DNA from: Prunella strophiata
Lineage: Eukaryota; Chordata; Aves; Passeriformes; Prunellidae
Length of the DNA stretch: 64,000 bases
Direction of reading: 5' to 3'
Assembly (NCBI GenBank): GCA_036583965.1
Contig: JAZBQD010000034.1
Span: 7,948,540 to 8,012,539 of the forward strand
Shown here: piece by piece, positions 12,871-25,700 of the stretch
Layout of the letters: every line of letters starts with the position of its first letter
Position numbering within the stretch: position 1 is the first letter of the stretch
Translations under genes and position numbers: made by a program
The notes under the pieces: generated by a model
The model's input: only the letters and a program-made list of their open reading frames with translations
Told to the model about the DNA's origin: nothing
Database searches by the model: none

Positions 12871-15800
12871 TGACAAATTGAAAAAATAAATAAAACCCAG
12901 TTTATCCAGAGCAATGGGCTGGTAAGGATGCTCACCAGAAGATGCATCACTGCTTGTCTAGGAACATAAGCACAAGTTGCTTAACAGGCACTTACTGTAC
13001 TTTGGTTAATGAAATCATACCACAGCTAATGAATATATATAATTGGGTAGGCAGCTGCCACTAAAAAAAGAAAAATGTTAGTGAAACCATCTTGCTAATT
13101 TGCTAATTCAGTTTGCAGAGACAATTAGAGAAAGCCCTTGAAGAATTCGATAGACCCTGCTAATACTGTGACTATATTGATTATTTGCATGATGATATCA
13201 TGCTGGTTTTTTTCCTGACTGGTTTCTCATACAGACAACCCCCATCTGCCTTTAAAATGGTAAATTAAAAAAAAAATCTTAAAGATAAATTAAATAAATT
13301 TAAAATACACTGTATTAAAATCCTTCTAAAACAGTGACTGACACAATTCAATCTGCTGGGATTGCACTTACCAGTCATCAGTTCCAATTCTATCTAATGC
13401 AGAGGTAAAAATGTGTATAAAATAAATATTTTACTGAATAAATCAAATCTTTATTGATAATTACTGCAATCTGCACTGCAAATCTGGTATGAGGCCTTGG
13501 AAAACCTGTGCCAGTGAATCCACTATAGAACAATATTTATCACAAATTCTCCAGCTGTTTTACCTTTTTGCTTTGCTCTTTCACTATCAGAACTTGCATC
13601 ACTAAATGTCATGCTTCAATGAAAATATCTCTTCCTTCACCCTCTTCTAGAAACCCTTCAAAACATTAGAAAACTTCCATGTTGTTTTATGTGAGGCATT
13701 ATATGAAATCCAACATCTGCATGGGGTGAGAAAGTGCCTCTGAGGATTTTTTTTGACAGATTCATTTGGTTTTCTCAGCATCACCTCAGACTGTTTTTCT
13801 CCCCAGTTCCCAGTAGTAAATTAATATTAAAAAAAAAAAAAAAAAACAGAGGCAGAAAGTTCAGAGCATTGTTTTTCAAGACCACCAGATATCACCCACC
13901 TGCAGCAGACAAGAACAACTCCCACCCAACTTACAAAAACTTTGGAAACGGAAAAGGAAGATACCATGGTCTTCTCTCACATTATTTATCCTCCTGCCTA
14001 CTGAAGAACCTAAACTAAAATTCAAGATTTCTGCAGTAAATTTTAGCAGTCTACAACTTTTTTCTAGTAATGATTTTTTAGAAAGCTCTGGATAAATAAT
14101 AAATATTGATACATGCATTTTATCCCAGTCATGGCTTTTTCTTATCATTTGAAAGAGATTTTTTTTTCCCACAAAATATCCTGTGGAGACCATTTGGAGT
14201 TTGTTTTCATTTTCAGGCTCTGCTGAGCTAAGCATTTGATTCAGAGAAAATAACAGGTTTGAAAGGAAGGCTTTGGGAAACTTAAAACATAACAGATGCT
14301 TATTTGCAGACATCTGATTTAAGTGAACTGAAAACCCCAGTCTAAACCCTGAAAATCATAAATGTCAGCCAGCTAGAACAGAATAATAACCACTTATTGA
14401 TATGGATGCACCTAGCAGATAACAGAGTTCTGAGATCATAATATTCATATAACTGTGCTCAGTTTGCTGCTTCCCAGCTCTGGAATTACAATTGGCAATT
14501 CCAACCTTCATTTCTCAGTGCTGTGCAGATGGTTCATGGTGAAGGGACCTGTTCACTACCAGCTGGCAAATTTCATCCAGTATCAGGTGGGAACTACTTA
14601 GCCTGGGATTAATGTCCAAGGAAGCTCATTCAGGGCATTCCCAGTGCTGTATAAATGGCCAGCTGCAGGCACCTTGGGGATTTTCAGAAGAACCCACTGA
14701 ATGCAAGCTGACAACTCTAAATCTCTTAATCTTTGAAATCACAGAACCTGCGAGATCAAAATGAAGTCACCAGCAAAACCACTGTGGAATGTCAAAGCAG
14801 CCTGGATTGGGGTTTGGCTTTTCTGTGGGTCTATAATGAGGTGAGACTAAACACTAAAATAGCACTGAAGTTTGGAAAAATCTGCTGAAAATATGAAAAA
14901 TTGGAGACCAATTGAAACAAAACCCTTGGCACCATAAATCAATCTAAAAGCACAGAGACAAAACTGGGATTTAAATCACAACTGTGAAATTTCAGCATCA
15001 GGTCAGGCTTTTTCATACTTTTCTCTTTACCTGGATAAGGAATAAAACACTCACAGCCCAAATCACTTGGATGGCATTTTGCTCTTAAGTTTGGGAGGAA
15101 CATTTTGTTCCCTGTGCTCCTGTCCTTTTCAAACTCACATTACACCTTCACAAAACATGAGTCACCAAAGCATGAGGTGCACCATTCCAGTGAGGTGCTC
15201 AGATTAACTCCAGAGCCAAGGAAAATAAAAGCAAAAATAACCACTCAGCAATTCATCCTGCCCAAGTCAGATGCCTACTATGGGATGTGCACACTGAACT
15301 CTATCTTTGGATACCTGAAACTTGGCAAAGGAAATTTCACATCAGATGTGTAATATTCTTGATTCCTTAAGCCAAGTGGCCTATCCCAGTGGTGGTAACA
15401 CCACTTCATTTTCTTCTTGTGCTTCTAATTACTTTTCATTATATCTTCCAACTTGTCTGAGACATATTTTGAGAAATGTTGGCAGTTTGATTCCCCAGTG
15501 ATTTCTTAAAATCATGGCTAAAAGCCCAATGTGACGTTAATATATTTTAATTAAATTCATTACTCCATTAATTCAAAGTGATCTGAGAGAGTCTAGAACA
15601 TTTCTGCAGATCTCAGTGGAAATGTGGCTGAACATCTTTGAGATGTGTGAGCTGACAGACAGGGAGTTTGCTAGGTGAGGTTGACAGGACACACAAGCTT
15701 TTGTTATGGGCTGCATTTTTTGGTAGCAATACCCCACAACTCCTGTACAAAGCCCTGCTGGGCAAGCAAAATGCTTTCCAAAGCTTGATGAAAGTATATG

Positions 15801-17651
15801 ACAGCCTCACTGAAATTTTATGCAAATCTCTCAAGGAAATATGAATGCTTCATCTCTTGAAATAATCATTAAGTACAAACCTGGTTACTGAATACTCCCT
15901 GATCACTGAGGTGGTGTGGGCTGGGCAAGAGCACCAGGGAGTGACCCCTGCCCCAAAGGGGGTTGAGCCCTCTGAGGAACCTGAACCTTCACAAGGTCAT
16001 GTAAATGTTAAACCTGGGAAAAGCTAAGACTCTAGCATCAGTCACCAGAAAGAGAAAAATCAATTCTGTGTAAGAAGTAGCTTATTCAAGTTAGTTGTGA
16101 AACAGAAGAATTTAATGACATCACTACATATTAAGAAAGGGTTGTTCCATCCTGTTGATTTTGAAGTCAGGCCACTGGGGGTTATTGAGTAAGACAACAG
16201 CAGGAGAAAAAAAGGAAGGATAGAAACATGAAAAGAAAGAGAAAAGGAGACAAGGAGCTAATAATGACACATTCTGTGAGTGGTCAGGAAAGCAAGAGAA
16301 GACAAATCACTCCATGGTCAGGGAAGTCAAGAGAAGAGATCAATAATATATATACCACTGGGGCATAAGTCAAGAAGAAGAGCAATTTATAATGAAGGGA
16401 AGCATCATTAAAAACTTGGGTCAGGGACTTACTGGGTGCTGTAAACTCTTGGACCTGCTCTGGCACTGCAGCACACCCCATTTCTTGTGGTGTCACTTCA
16501 CCTAACACAAAACTTCATGCTATAAGCTCAGAGCTGATAAGCATCCACATTTAAAGGCAGCAGGGCACTGCCCAACCTGCACAGCTCAGGTGCTGGCTTC
16601 TCCTATCAAGGCATGCCATCAGCAATGTAGTGCTTAAAAAGCTCTTCAGGATCATTTTGGCTGTTCTGTGACATTGATATTCATTTTTTTTTGCCTCGCA
16701 TTACAGCCTCACTTCTGAAGTTAGAGTAGTAAAAGTAATATCCCGTTGCCACAGGGCAAAAACTTCCATTCCACACTTATGTAGTGTATGTTTCCACAGC
16801 AAAGAAAGTTAGTGAAAAATGGGCTTGTTAAAGGGACTCCACTTAAAGTTAATGTTCCAAACTTTTTTTTTAATGTGATGTGTAAAAGTGAAGTTTCACA
16901 TCCAGAATTTTATTAAGAGGAGTTGGGCCCCAAATGTGCTACCAAAACCCTGAGGACACTGCAGGAATGCAATAGTCCAGGCTTTTACATTACATACTAT
17001 TCTTTTTTTTTTTTTTTTCTTTCTCATTCATGGACTGCTTGAGGTAAATGGATACATGGGAAGTAAAAAGGAGAGGCTGACAGATATCACTGAAAAACAC
17101 ATCCAAATATTTCACTACCTATATTGACACAGGGAAGAGCTAAATCTCATATCATCTGGAAAGTCCATTTAATCTGCCAAAACCTCATTAGTAATTACTT
17201 TCATTATTATCCCTGTCCCCAAAAGGCTATTATCTTTATTAAATAACTGATAGTTCTGCCTGCCCCTTTTCAAAGGTTGCAGTCAAAACTTTTTGAGAGA
17301 AAAATCAGACTGGAAGCGTGAGTTTTGGGTGTTTGCAGCCAGAAAAACTCACATTTATGTCTGTGCAATAAAGACCTGGGCACACAGGAAAACTCATCAC
17401 AGCCAAATGCATTGGTGAGGGTCCACTGAGACATTTTATCCTTGCCTGCTCATATTTTTAGTGTCTGGTAAGAGTTGGGTCACTCTAATGAGTATTCTGC
17501 AGTTAAACAATGTTAACCTAACATGAATTCTCTTGTATTTGTGGTGGACAGGATCCACTCAGCTGCACAGAATATTCCTTGAGCTTTGCTCACATATGGA
17601 AACTCTTGAAGATATGACTGAGGGCTTTGTAGGGAACATCCAGACTGCCTC

Positions 17652-17690
17652 AGGTGGGCTTTACCCAAAGCAGTGGGTAAAGCCTCACCT
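17652..17690. repeat. imperfect palindrome (16-bp stem, 6-nt loop)
   Basis: The left arm AGGTGGGCTTTACCCA and the right arm TGGGTAAAGCC-T-CACCT pair over 16 bp with one bulged T (17685). The loop is aagcag. The inner 11 bp are perfect. The flanks do not extend the stem, so it is too short for a microRNA precursor. Confidence 0.9.
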
Positions 17691-20385
17691 TCACCAGCTC
17701 ACCAGAATTCCCTGAGGTTGGGAACAGACTCATCCACCCACATCCTGCCTCTGACAAGAGGGATGTTATGTGCTCTTTGTAAATGCACACATTTCTCCTC
17801 TGTTCTCACAACTAACCAAAACCATTTCCCTCTAGAAATCATGTGCTTTTATGCTGTTCAATACAGAAACATTCCCATATTTATAGCTGATCTGGATGAG
17901 CAATCAGCAATTGTCAGGTTTTCATGTTTTGCTTCTGTACTTGCACCTCCAGCAGCAGTGGTAACACACATGGCATCACAAAACCCACCAAAAAAGATAG
18001 CAAAACCAAAATTTTAAAGTTATTTAGACTGAGGAATTACTTTGCCTCCTGGTTGACATTTCAGAAGGAAGTATAATTTGTGACTAAGTATTTCTGTATC
18101 TGCCTGGGCACTCTGAGTGCCACCTCTGCAACTCAGGGGAGGGACGTGTGACCTGCAAGCAGAGCCTGGAGTAGGCAGGTTAGGGCAGGGGACACATTAC
18201 TCCACTGTGGACAATTACCCCATTGGACACTGTTGCCTTGATGAGGGCCTCAAATTGCCCACAGTCTTATTTCCAAACTCACCAAATACATAAGCACAAG
18301 AAAATGCTTGGGGCTTTTCACTGTACTGTGAAATTCGCACACGGCTACAAAAATGAATCCCTGTTTCTCCTTCTGTGCTCACTGCACTTTACAGTTCAAA
18401 ACTTTGAGTCCTTAATCAGTTCAGTCAAAACTTATTTATTCAGCATAGGGTTTTTCTCAGATTTTGACTTCAAGTCATACAAAAGAAGATCTCCTAAGTC
18501 CACACAGAGACAGTGTTGCACTCTAGACTCCCGTTCCTGCTTTTACGCCGTTTTATAAAGAAGTCTGTCCTCCTCTGTTTTTGAAAGAAAAACCTTTCAT
18601 ATTTTTCATAAAGGAGTTGAGAGTATTTAACAATTACCCATCTCCAAAGGCATGTTTAACTTCCCTCATATATAGAGCTGCTGGATAATATTTACATGTT
18701 CTCAGCTCCCACTGGTGACCTCTCTTTCCCTACTAACAGTACTCCTCAGTTCCCACACTTTCAAAAGTAAATATTTTTACTTTCTTTCTTTATAAGCACA
18801 TTGGAGTCATTAATCCCTTTAGAATCCAGTGCATTCATTTCTCTGGGTATAAAAGATTTCTTCTTCACCTGCACAGAATATTTTCAATTTACCCTGAACT
18901 GCAGGAAAGGCTCCAAGTTTGCAGAAGACATTGAGCACCCGAGCGCGTCCGACCCTCGCCTCTTCCTCCTGTGCTGCAATTCAAGCTTCTCCCTTTTGTC
19001 CTTCCAACAATAATCCCAGAGATCAGACAACCTGTGGGACTAACTAACAATCCCTTAACACGGTGATGGGTTGAATAACAGTGACACATGTTTCTGGAAG
19101 CTGATAATGAACCCTTTTGTAATTCACACTGAGAGAGAGAGCACTTAAACACAGCGACCACATGTATAAAAGGAGAAGGATCCACATCCAAACCTGTTTC
19201 GTGCCTTTTAACAAACAATTAGAAAGAAAAGATGTCTAAGATTGAAAGAAAAAAGAAAAAGGAAAGTGGGCACAAGATGGAAAATGTGTGATTTATTCTC
19301 ATGTTTCACTTCAGGTATTTTTAGGTATTTAAGACTGAGCCATAAGATGAAGACTCTATTCTTGCCTGTTTTTTAACATTGCTAAGCTCATCACACCTGG
19401 CAGAACATTTCTTAAAGGCTGCCAAAATCTGAAATCAATTTGTGAAAGAAACAATAATCAGCCATTAATTGATTTTTGATTCCCTATTCATCCTAATCAA
19501 ATTCATTGATGTGCTCTCATAAATCCATGACTGATTATCACAGCCACTCTATCAAGTTTGTCCTTCCTTGCAGGATGGAGCACAAAAGCCTGTCAAGGGA
19601 AAGCCACAGTAATTCTGTGGGATGCCACCAACCAGGTGCTCCAAACTGACACCATGAGGGGTTTCCTTTGGCTTGATTTAAGGATTTCATGACAAAAAGG
19701 TGCATATCTGTTCACAGCTGTGACTGTAATTGAAGCTGCTGTATTTGCATGCTTGGCTGTAGATGAGGGAAACTTTCCTCCTCCTTGAAAGCCACAGTTC
19801 AAAAATCTAAAGATCTAATGAAAAAGTAAACCTAGTGTTAGCCTTAGACAGGTCTACAATACATACACAACACCCTGCACATACATTAGTTTTACTTTCT
19901 TCCCCAGCAATCTTTGTAAGGTAAATTCTAATGTTTTGGCTACAATATAAAAATAAAAAACCTCCCAACTCTCAAATGAAGTCCACATTGTGCCTTCATT
20001 CAAGAATTTTTCTGGTACAAATTCATAAAACTTCATATTTATTCTACTACCTGGAAATCTGAACTCGTACAGTTTTTTTGTATGTCATGTTTTACTCTCT
20101 CCATTTGAAAAATACACAGATAAAGAAAGAAATGTACTTCAGAGACAGCAGCAGAGCAAGAGGAATGGATTCAGCAATGAGATTCACTTTGCAGCTCAGG
20201 TTTGAGCATGGACCAGGGGCTCTGGGCAGTCAGCCCCACAATTTGGATGTGCTCTGGTGGAGAATAAAGCACAGCCTTAAACAAAATCCAGCTTGTCACA
20301 GTTCAGGGTATGCCATGATTCCAGAACATGTTGTTCAGGGTGCTGTGTACAAGGGTAGATGGGACAGACTCACTCCCAGAAATAA

Positions 20386-20413
20386 TTTTTTTTAATTTTT
20401 TTTTTTTTTTTTT
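20386..20413. repeat. T-rich run
   Basis: There are 26 T in 28 bases, broken by AA at 20394-20395. It is simple sequence with no recognisable element attached. Confidence 0.93.
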
Positions 20414-21919
20414 CATCTGGCATAGATAATGGTATGACAAGATCTTCTGCAAAGAGCCCATGGGCTGCTCATGAGCCAGTTCCTGGTTAGCAGTCAGAGG
20501 AATATTTTCACTCAGGGCTATTTCTCCAGAACCACTTTTTGCTCATTAGAAGGATCTGAGCTGCTGCCACAGTGGCAGGGGAAGCTCATTCAGTGTCTTT
20601 CCAGTAACTGGACCTACGTGGAATAAAAGTTTCAGTCTCCAGCACTGCTGAGCCTGTGGGCAGCACAACACGAGCACTGCCACATGGAAAAGAAAAAAGA
20701 AATCCTATTTCAAACCCTTTATCCACATCATATTCTTTTCCTTTCCCTGGTTCATAATGAACTATTACATTTACTTTTATTCTGCTCTGGAAGCCCTTCA
20801 GAATTTATGCAAATAAAAAAAACCCCTTACTTTTCTACAGAAATACCATGCATCAAATTCCAATTCTTCATCTGCCTAAAGAGAGTTAGTAAAGAGCTTT
20901 CAGAACTTTGGCAAGGCTACACCTTATTCCAGGGCTGCTCTGAGGGGCAAATATATCATGGTGGAGGGCCCTTTGGCACAACAAAACCTCCCGTGCATTG
21001 CAGCTTGAATTAGAAAGGCAACAGCCTATTAATGCTGCAATTAAAAATATGTTTAGCATTCCCTCAAGGAAAACCACATTTTCCAATTATTTTCTGCTCA
21101 AGGTGCACTAACCTGCTGTGAGAGCCCAGCACCATGAAGACAGAGTTGTTGCCATTGCTGAAGTTTAAATATTGAGTGTGGAAACAAGTCTGGATTTCCA
21201 TCACCTGAAATGTCAGGCCCACGTGGATTCTACCTATGCTTAGCCATAGTCTGCTATTTTAAACAGGACTTTTTAGAAGTCCTCACACCCAAAACAGGGC
21301 TTCGTGCTCTTTGACAGAACCACATTTCACTGAGAAGTGTGGGATTCCATTTGCTGCAGGAATGCAACAAACAAAAGGTGAATGTGTAATCATGCAGACA
21401 GGAGAAGGCAGAAAGGCATAAAGGCAGAAAAAAAAAGCCAAAAACCCCCTCAAAACTCAAAAGGCTGAGACAAGAAGGAAGGAGCAAGACAAAACAGATG
21501 GACAAAAGCTGTTCCATGCCAACCTTTTCATTACACTAAAAAAATAACCTAAAATAAGTTCTGCAGCACTGCAGTGAAGCCACTGTAACTTACATCTGCC
21601 CCAGACACCCAACACTGCTGCAGCATCCATCCCTCCCCAGCAGAGCTGAGCAGGGACTGCTGGGGTACCCACCCAGGACCCCCAGAGCAGGCACTGACAA
21701 TTCCTGACACACTCTGCTGATGCCTCAGGTTTTAGCTTTTATATCAGATTTGGATCATTTGTCCTTGGTCCCCAGCTACAGAAGAATTGTTTTGTCTTCC
21801 TACTCTGTAAATAGACCTTACTATCCCCTAATATGAAGCTCAGAAGTACACACTAAAGCAGTCCAGAATCTGAAAAATATAAAAGCTAAAACCCGAGGCA
21901 TCACTGCAATCAGCAGCAT

Positions 21920-22035
21920 TTCACAGAATTCACAAAAATCCCAGAATTCACAGAATGACTGGGTTGGAAGAGACCTTAAAGACCATGGAGTCCAACCCAG
22001 ATCATGGAGTCCAACCCACAGCTTTTCTGCACAGA
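21920..22035 (-). mobile_element. CR1 LINE fragment, 3' end
   Basis: The plus strand shows cacagaatgactgggttgga, then agaccttaaagaccatgg and agtccaaccc. This is the reverse complement of a CR1 3' end. The preceding 'cacagaattcacaaaaatcccagaattcacagaat' block resembles the degenerate terminal microsatellite of CR1. A 19-bp unit (catggagtccaacccagat) is tandemly duplicated inside the element at about 21984-22017. The left part may extend to about 22130, but it is too diverged to call. Confidence 0.88.
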
Positions 22036-22269
22036 TTGTCTGACACCTTCCAAGGTAAAGCCCAGTTCCAGACCAATACTGATGGTGCCTCCCTGCATCT
22101 CTCTGCAGCTGGTTTCCCCCTCCTGCTCTCTTGAACCAAAGCACACCAGCTCAGCCAATATTTGGGAGTGAACAGAAGCTGCACAATGACAACTTGGCTG
22201 GTGATCCTCTCCTCAAATCGCTCAGACCTTGAGCTTATCGAAATCTGACTTCTCCAGAACAACCTCCAG

Positions 22270-22740
22270 AACGTGACTAATAGGCTGATTCTCCTCCAAC
22301 AATATCTATCTTGGTTCCTGCTGTAAAATAATCAATTACACTAAATGGAATTATTTATACAGAATACGAAAGTAGTTCGGCTTTGGTGGAAGTAATATGC
22401 TTATCAGATGGATTAAGATCTAATAGGCTTTTCTCTCTCAAAGTAGAGCTGTTCCTGATAGTCTATCAGCCCTCTTATGTAAATTACTTTGCTCTTGACA
22501 ACATAAATTAGATGAAAGAACTATATTTTGTTTACAGATTTCAAGTAACAGGATTTTAAATGTATTTTAAAACCGTGCCAGTACAATCAAAAACTGTGTT
22601 TATGAACTGAAATTGCCTTAGCTTATTGCAACTAATGAAACAAAAGTGAGCTCTGCATTCTTTTTGTTAATATGGTGACTCCATGAAAATCAAATATTTA
22701 TGTCTTTGGTCTAGACGAATTAATACACAATTTCTCTATC
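22270..22740. other. candidate conserved non-coding element
   Basis: This A+T-rich block has no repeats or open frames. It is dense in taat/attta words, holds a GATA site fused to an E-box-like core (gcttatcagatgg, about 22400) and carries several octamer-like and SOX-like words. It is suggested only by composition and motif density. Confidence 0.22.
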
Positions 22741-25700
22741 ACAGGGAAAAAAAAAAAAAAAGCCAATGTCTGGCTTAATGGGTGGCTTAATGGAATATCT
22801 TATTTCTCTAGGCTCAGCTCAGAAGAGCTTCAGGGAACTGCACCAGGGTTCAGGGCAAAAGGGAGAGGAAAGCAGGAGCTGATGCCTGGAGCCAGCCTGG
22901 GAACACCAGCAGCACATGAGGGTGTCAAATGTTAGCTCTTCATGGAGACTGCACAGTCAATTGCTGCTCCAGGAAAACTTGATCAGCAGCACATTTAAGA
23001 ACATTTACTCAGATTTCTAGGAGTTGTGTTTGACTTCTCTCACCTCTTTCCTTCAGGAAGATGGTAGAGGAGCCCTTGTACTGCACTTGAAATAAGAGGA
23101 AATGTGCCTTTGGAGTTCCATTAGAAGTCCTAGAAGCATTCTTTGGAATATCTTTATCATACACAGCTCTAAAAAAACATTTATTAAAATGCATGCAATA
23201 AGGAGAAGCAGTAGCTTACTTAATATATTTAGTATATTTAGCTATATGGATATTATATCAAACACAGCAAAACTTTGGACTTGGATTGATGTAAAATATA
23301 GGAAAAGACAGGGATTTGGGCATTTGTAGATTCATTTTTAAACCTGGGTAACACACCACAAAAGCAGTTTGGCTCAATATGCCCATTTCACAGCTCTGGA
23401 CTAATTAATATCAAGTAAATTACAGTTGGCCCAGAGCTTGGATAAGCAAAACATAACAACACACACTAAAACAAGTCTTAAATAATTTTGCCAAAGCCCA
23501 GATGATTTTCACTATGAGATGCAAATAAGCATTTTTGCCAAAAGAGAACAAATAATTTATGATGCTATTTAAAAGCTGGTAACTGCTTCTCTTATCTGAA
23601 AAAAAATAATAAAAAAAGGGAAAAAAACGAGTCCCTGGCTTGATTATGATTCACTGTGTGTGTCAGTCCTCTGCATCAAGGGAGTGAGAGCATCCTTTTA
23701 TCTGTGTTATTTGTCAGGACAGATTGAATAATGACAAGTGGAGTGCTGAGCAGAGTTTACTCACAGATTGGTTAACATCATTTTGTTCCCAGAACAAGTC
23801 TCACCGGCCCTTATCAGGAGTCTCCCAGAATTGTTTGAAAGTTACAGGCAGCACACCAAGAAAATTAATTTCCCTGTCTCCCTCCCAGTGTTGTCCAAAT
23901 CCTGTTCCCTTATTCACACACAGCAATGCAACGATCTGAGCACACAGGGCTGCTGAATTTCTGCTTAGTCTCACTAAATTCAGTAACATATAATTTCCAG
24001 AGACCCACACAGGGTTCCTTCTCCATTAGGCTTGCAGATGAAATTTTCTTTTTACACACACATATTTTATTGCTGTTTGCTCTAAATTCACTGGCAGCAA
24101 TTATGAGCTTTGCTCACCAACAAATGACAACATTGGGAGGATTTTAACAAAAACATGGTTCAAGCAGCAGCTGTTTGGCCCCAAGAGTGTGGAGTTCCTC
24201 CACTGCTGAAGGAGCCACGCCAGCAGAGAGATGCCACTTCTGATTTACAGCAGGAGACACACCAGGGATGTTTTTATGCCTTGGGAAATCCAAAGTTCCA
24301 ATATTCTAAGAATATAGATTTTTCTCAGCTTGCTACCAGAATTAGGAAAAATATATGTGACTGTATTTTTCTATGTATCACTCTTTCAAGTCTGCCCTGA
24401 GAGTTCAGCTTTATGAATGGATCCAAAAGAAATGATACAATGGGAAGTTGCTTGTACAATGCTGACTGGGAAGATGAATTCAGGGAGAAAATTAACAGAT
24501 AAAAAAAGCTCCACCAAGATGTTCTAAGCCAAATAGGGATAGGTGCAACTTTTAGTGCCAGTTTCCTACAAGAAACATGGGCTGTCTGATTGCACCCTGA
24601 ATGTCTGCATGAGCAATGTGGGCCTGTGCCATGAATTTTTAAACACTTATTACCTTTTTTAATCAAATTCAGTGAAGATGATGCTGATGATTTCATTTAC
24701 CTTCTGCTTTAGTGGAGACCTCAGCATGCAGTAATGTACTGAAGAAAACAAATCTATGGTTTGAGCCTTATGCTTGTTTTCAAACAAATTTCTGGTGTTT
24801 TACCTCACATCAACATCTGTGAAAGCTGCCTAAAACTGCTCACAGCAGCATGGGCAGAAATGAGAGGTTTTTCCACCCTTCTGAGTAGTCTCAGCCTGGG
24901 ACTTGTTTAGAGATCCTGCCTGCGGCTGTTTGCAGTGGTTCCAATCCTCAGGGAAGCTTTGCACTGAAGCCTCACATTCCCAGTGACTTTGACTCACACA
25001 CACAGGTCCCATTCCACAGGGACTCCCGGGGCAATCACTGCCTCAGGTTTGTGTTTCACACCCAGCAAAGGCAATTCCATCCCTGCAGCAGAGCTGTGCT
25101 CAGAGGTGCTGCTCTGCCGAGCTGTCACCTCCTGCCCCTCGCCCTGCCACCCCTGCCCCAGCTCTGGCAAACCAGCCAGGATTTCTAAAACCTGCTCCTC
25201 AAAGTGGTCCAGCCAGCTGGGATCCCTTTGGCAGAAACAAGAGAAGGAACCACAGTTTGTACATTTCTGCCAGGAGATGCAAGGAGTCTTCAAAGGGTGA
25301 ACTTCTCCCAGATCTCCCTAGCTCAGTCACTTCTGACCACTGGGTGCCCTTCCCTAGGAGCTGTCACCTTGTTGATCCATGCTCCAAATCAACCCACAGC
25401 TTGTCATGAACTAATTCAACAGCTCAGTTTTAATTCCACCACATCTGAAAACCTGTGGTTTGGTTTGAGTATTTTTTTTTTTTTTTTAATTTATAGGCTA
25501 GAGGCAGTCACATTAAATAAAATGTACAGTACCTTCCTGAGGACACATGAAAAACACTGAGGTTATCTGTAACCTCATCTCTCCAGGATGAATGCTGAAC
25601 AGAAGTTTTCAATATCCTGCATTCTGAACTGAAATTAAAGGGCACAAATCCCTATGGCTTTAAGATCTCTGCCAACAGCTCGTGAATACCAACAAATGGC

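Larger units (their letters stand above)
12871..21919. other. SGCD intron DNA
   Basis: No exon or RNA gene was recognised. The block holds homopolymer runs at 13829-13846 (A), 17003-17018 (T) and 20386-20413 (T, broken by AA), a strong short palindrome at 17652-17690 and an isolated CpG-dense spot at 18940-18958. A purine-rich patch lies at about 16200-16260. Confidence 0.6.
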
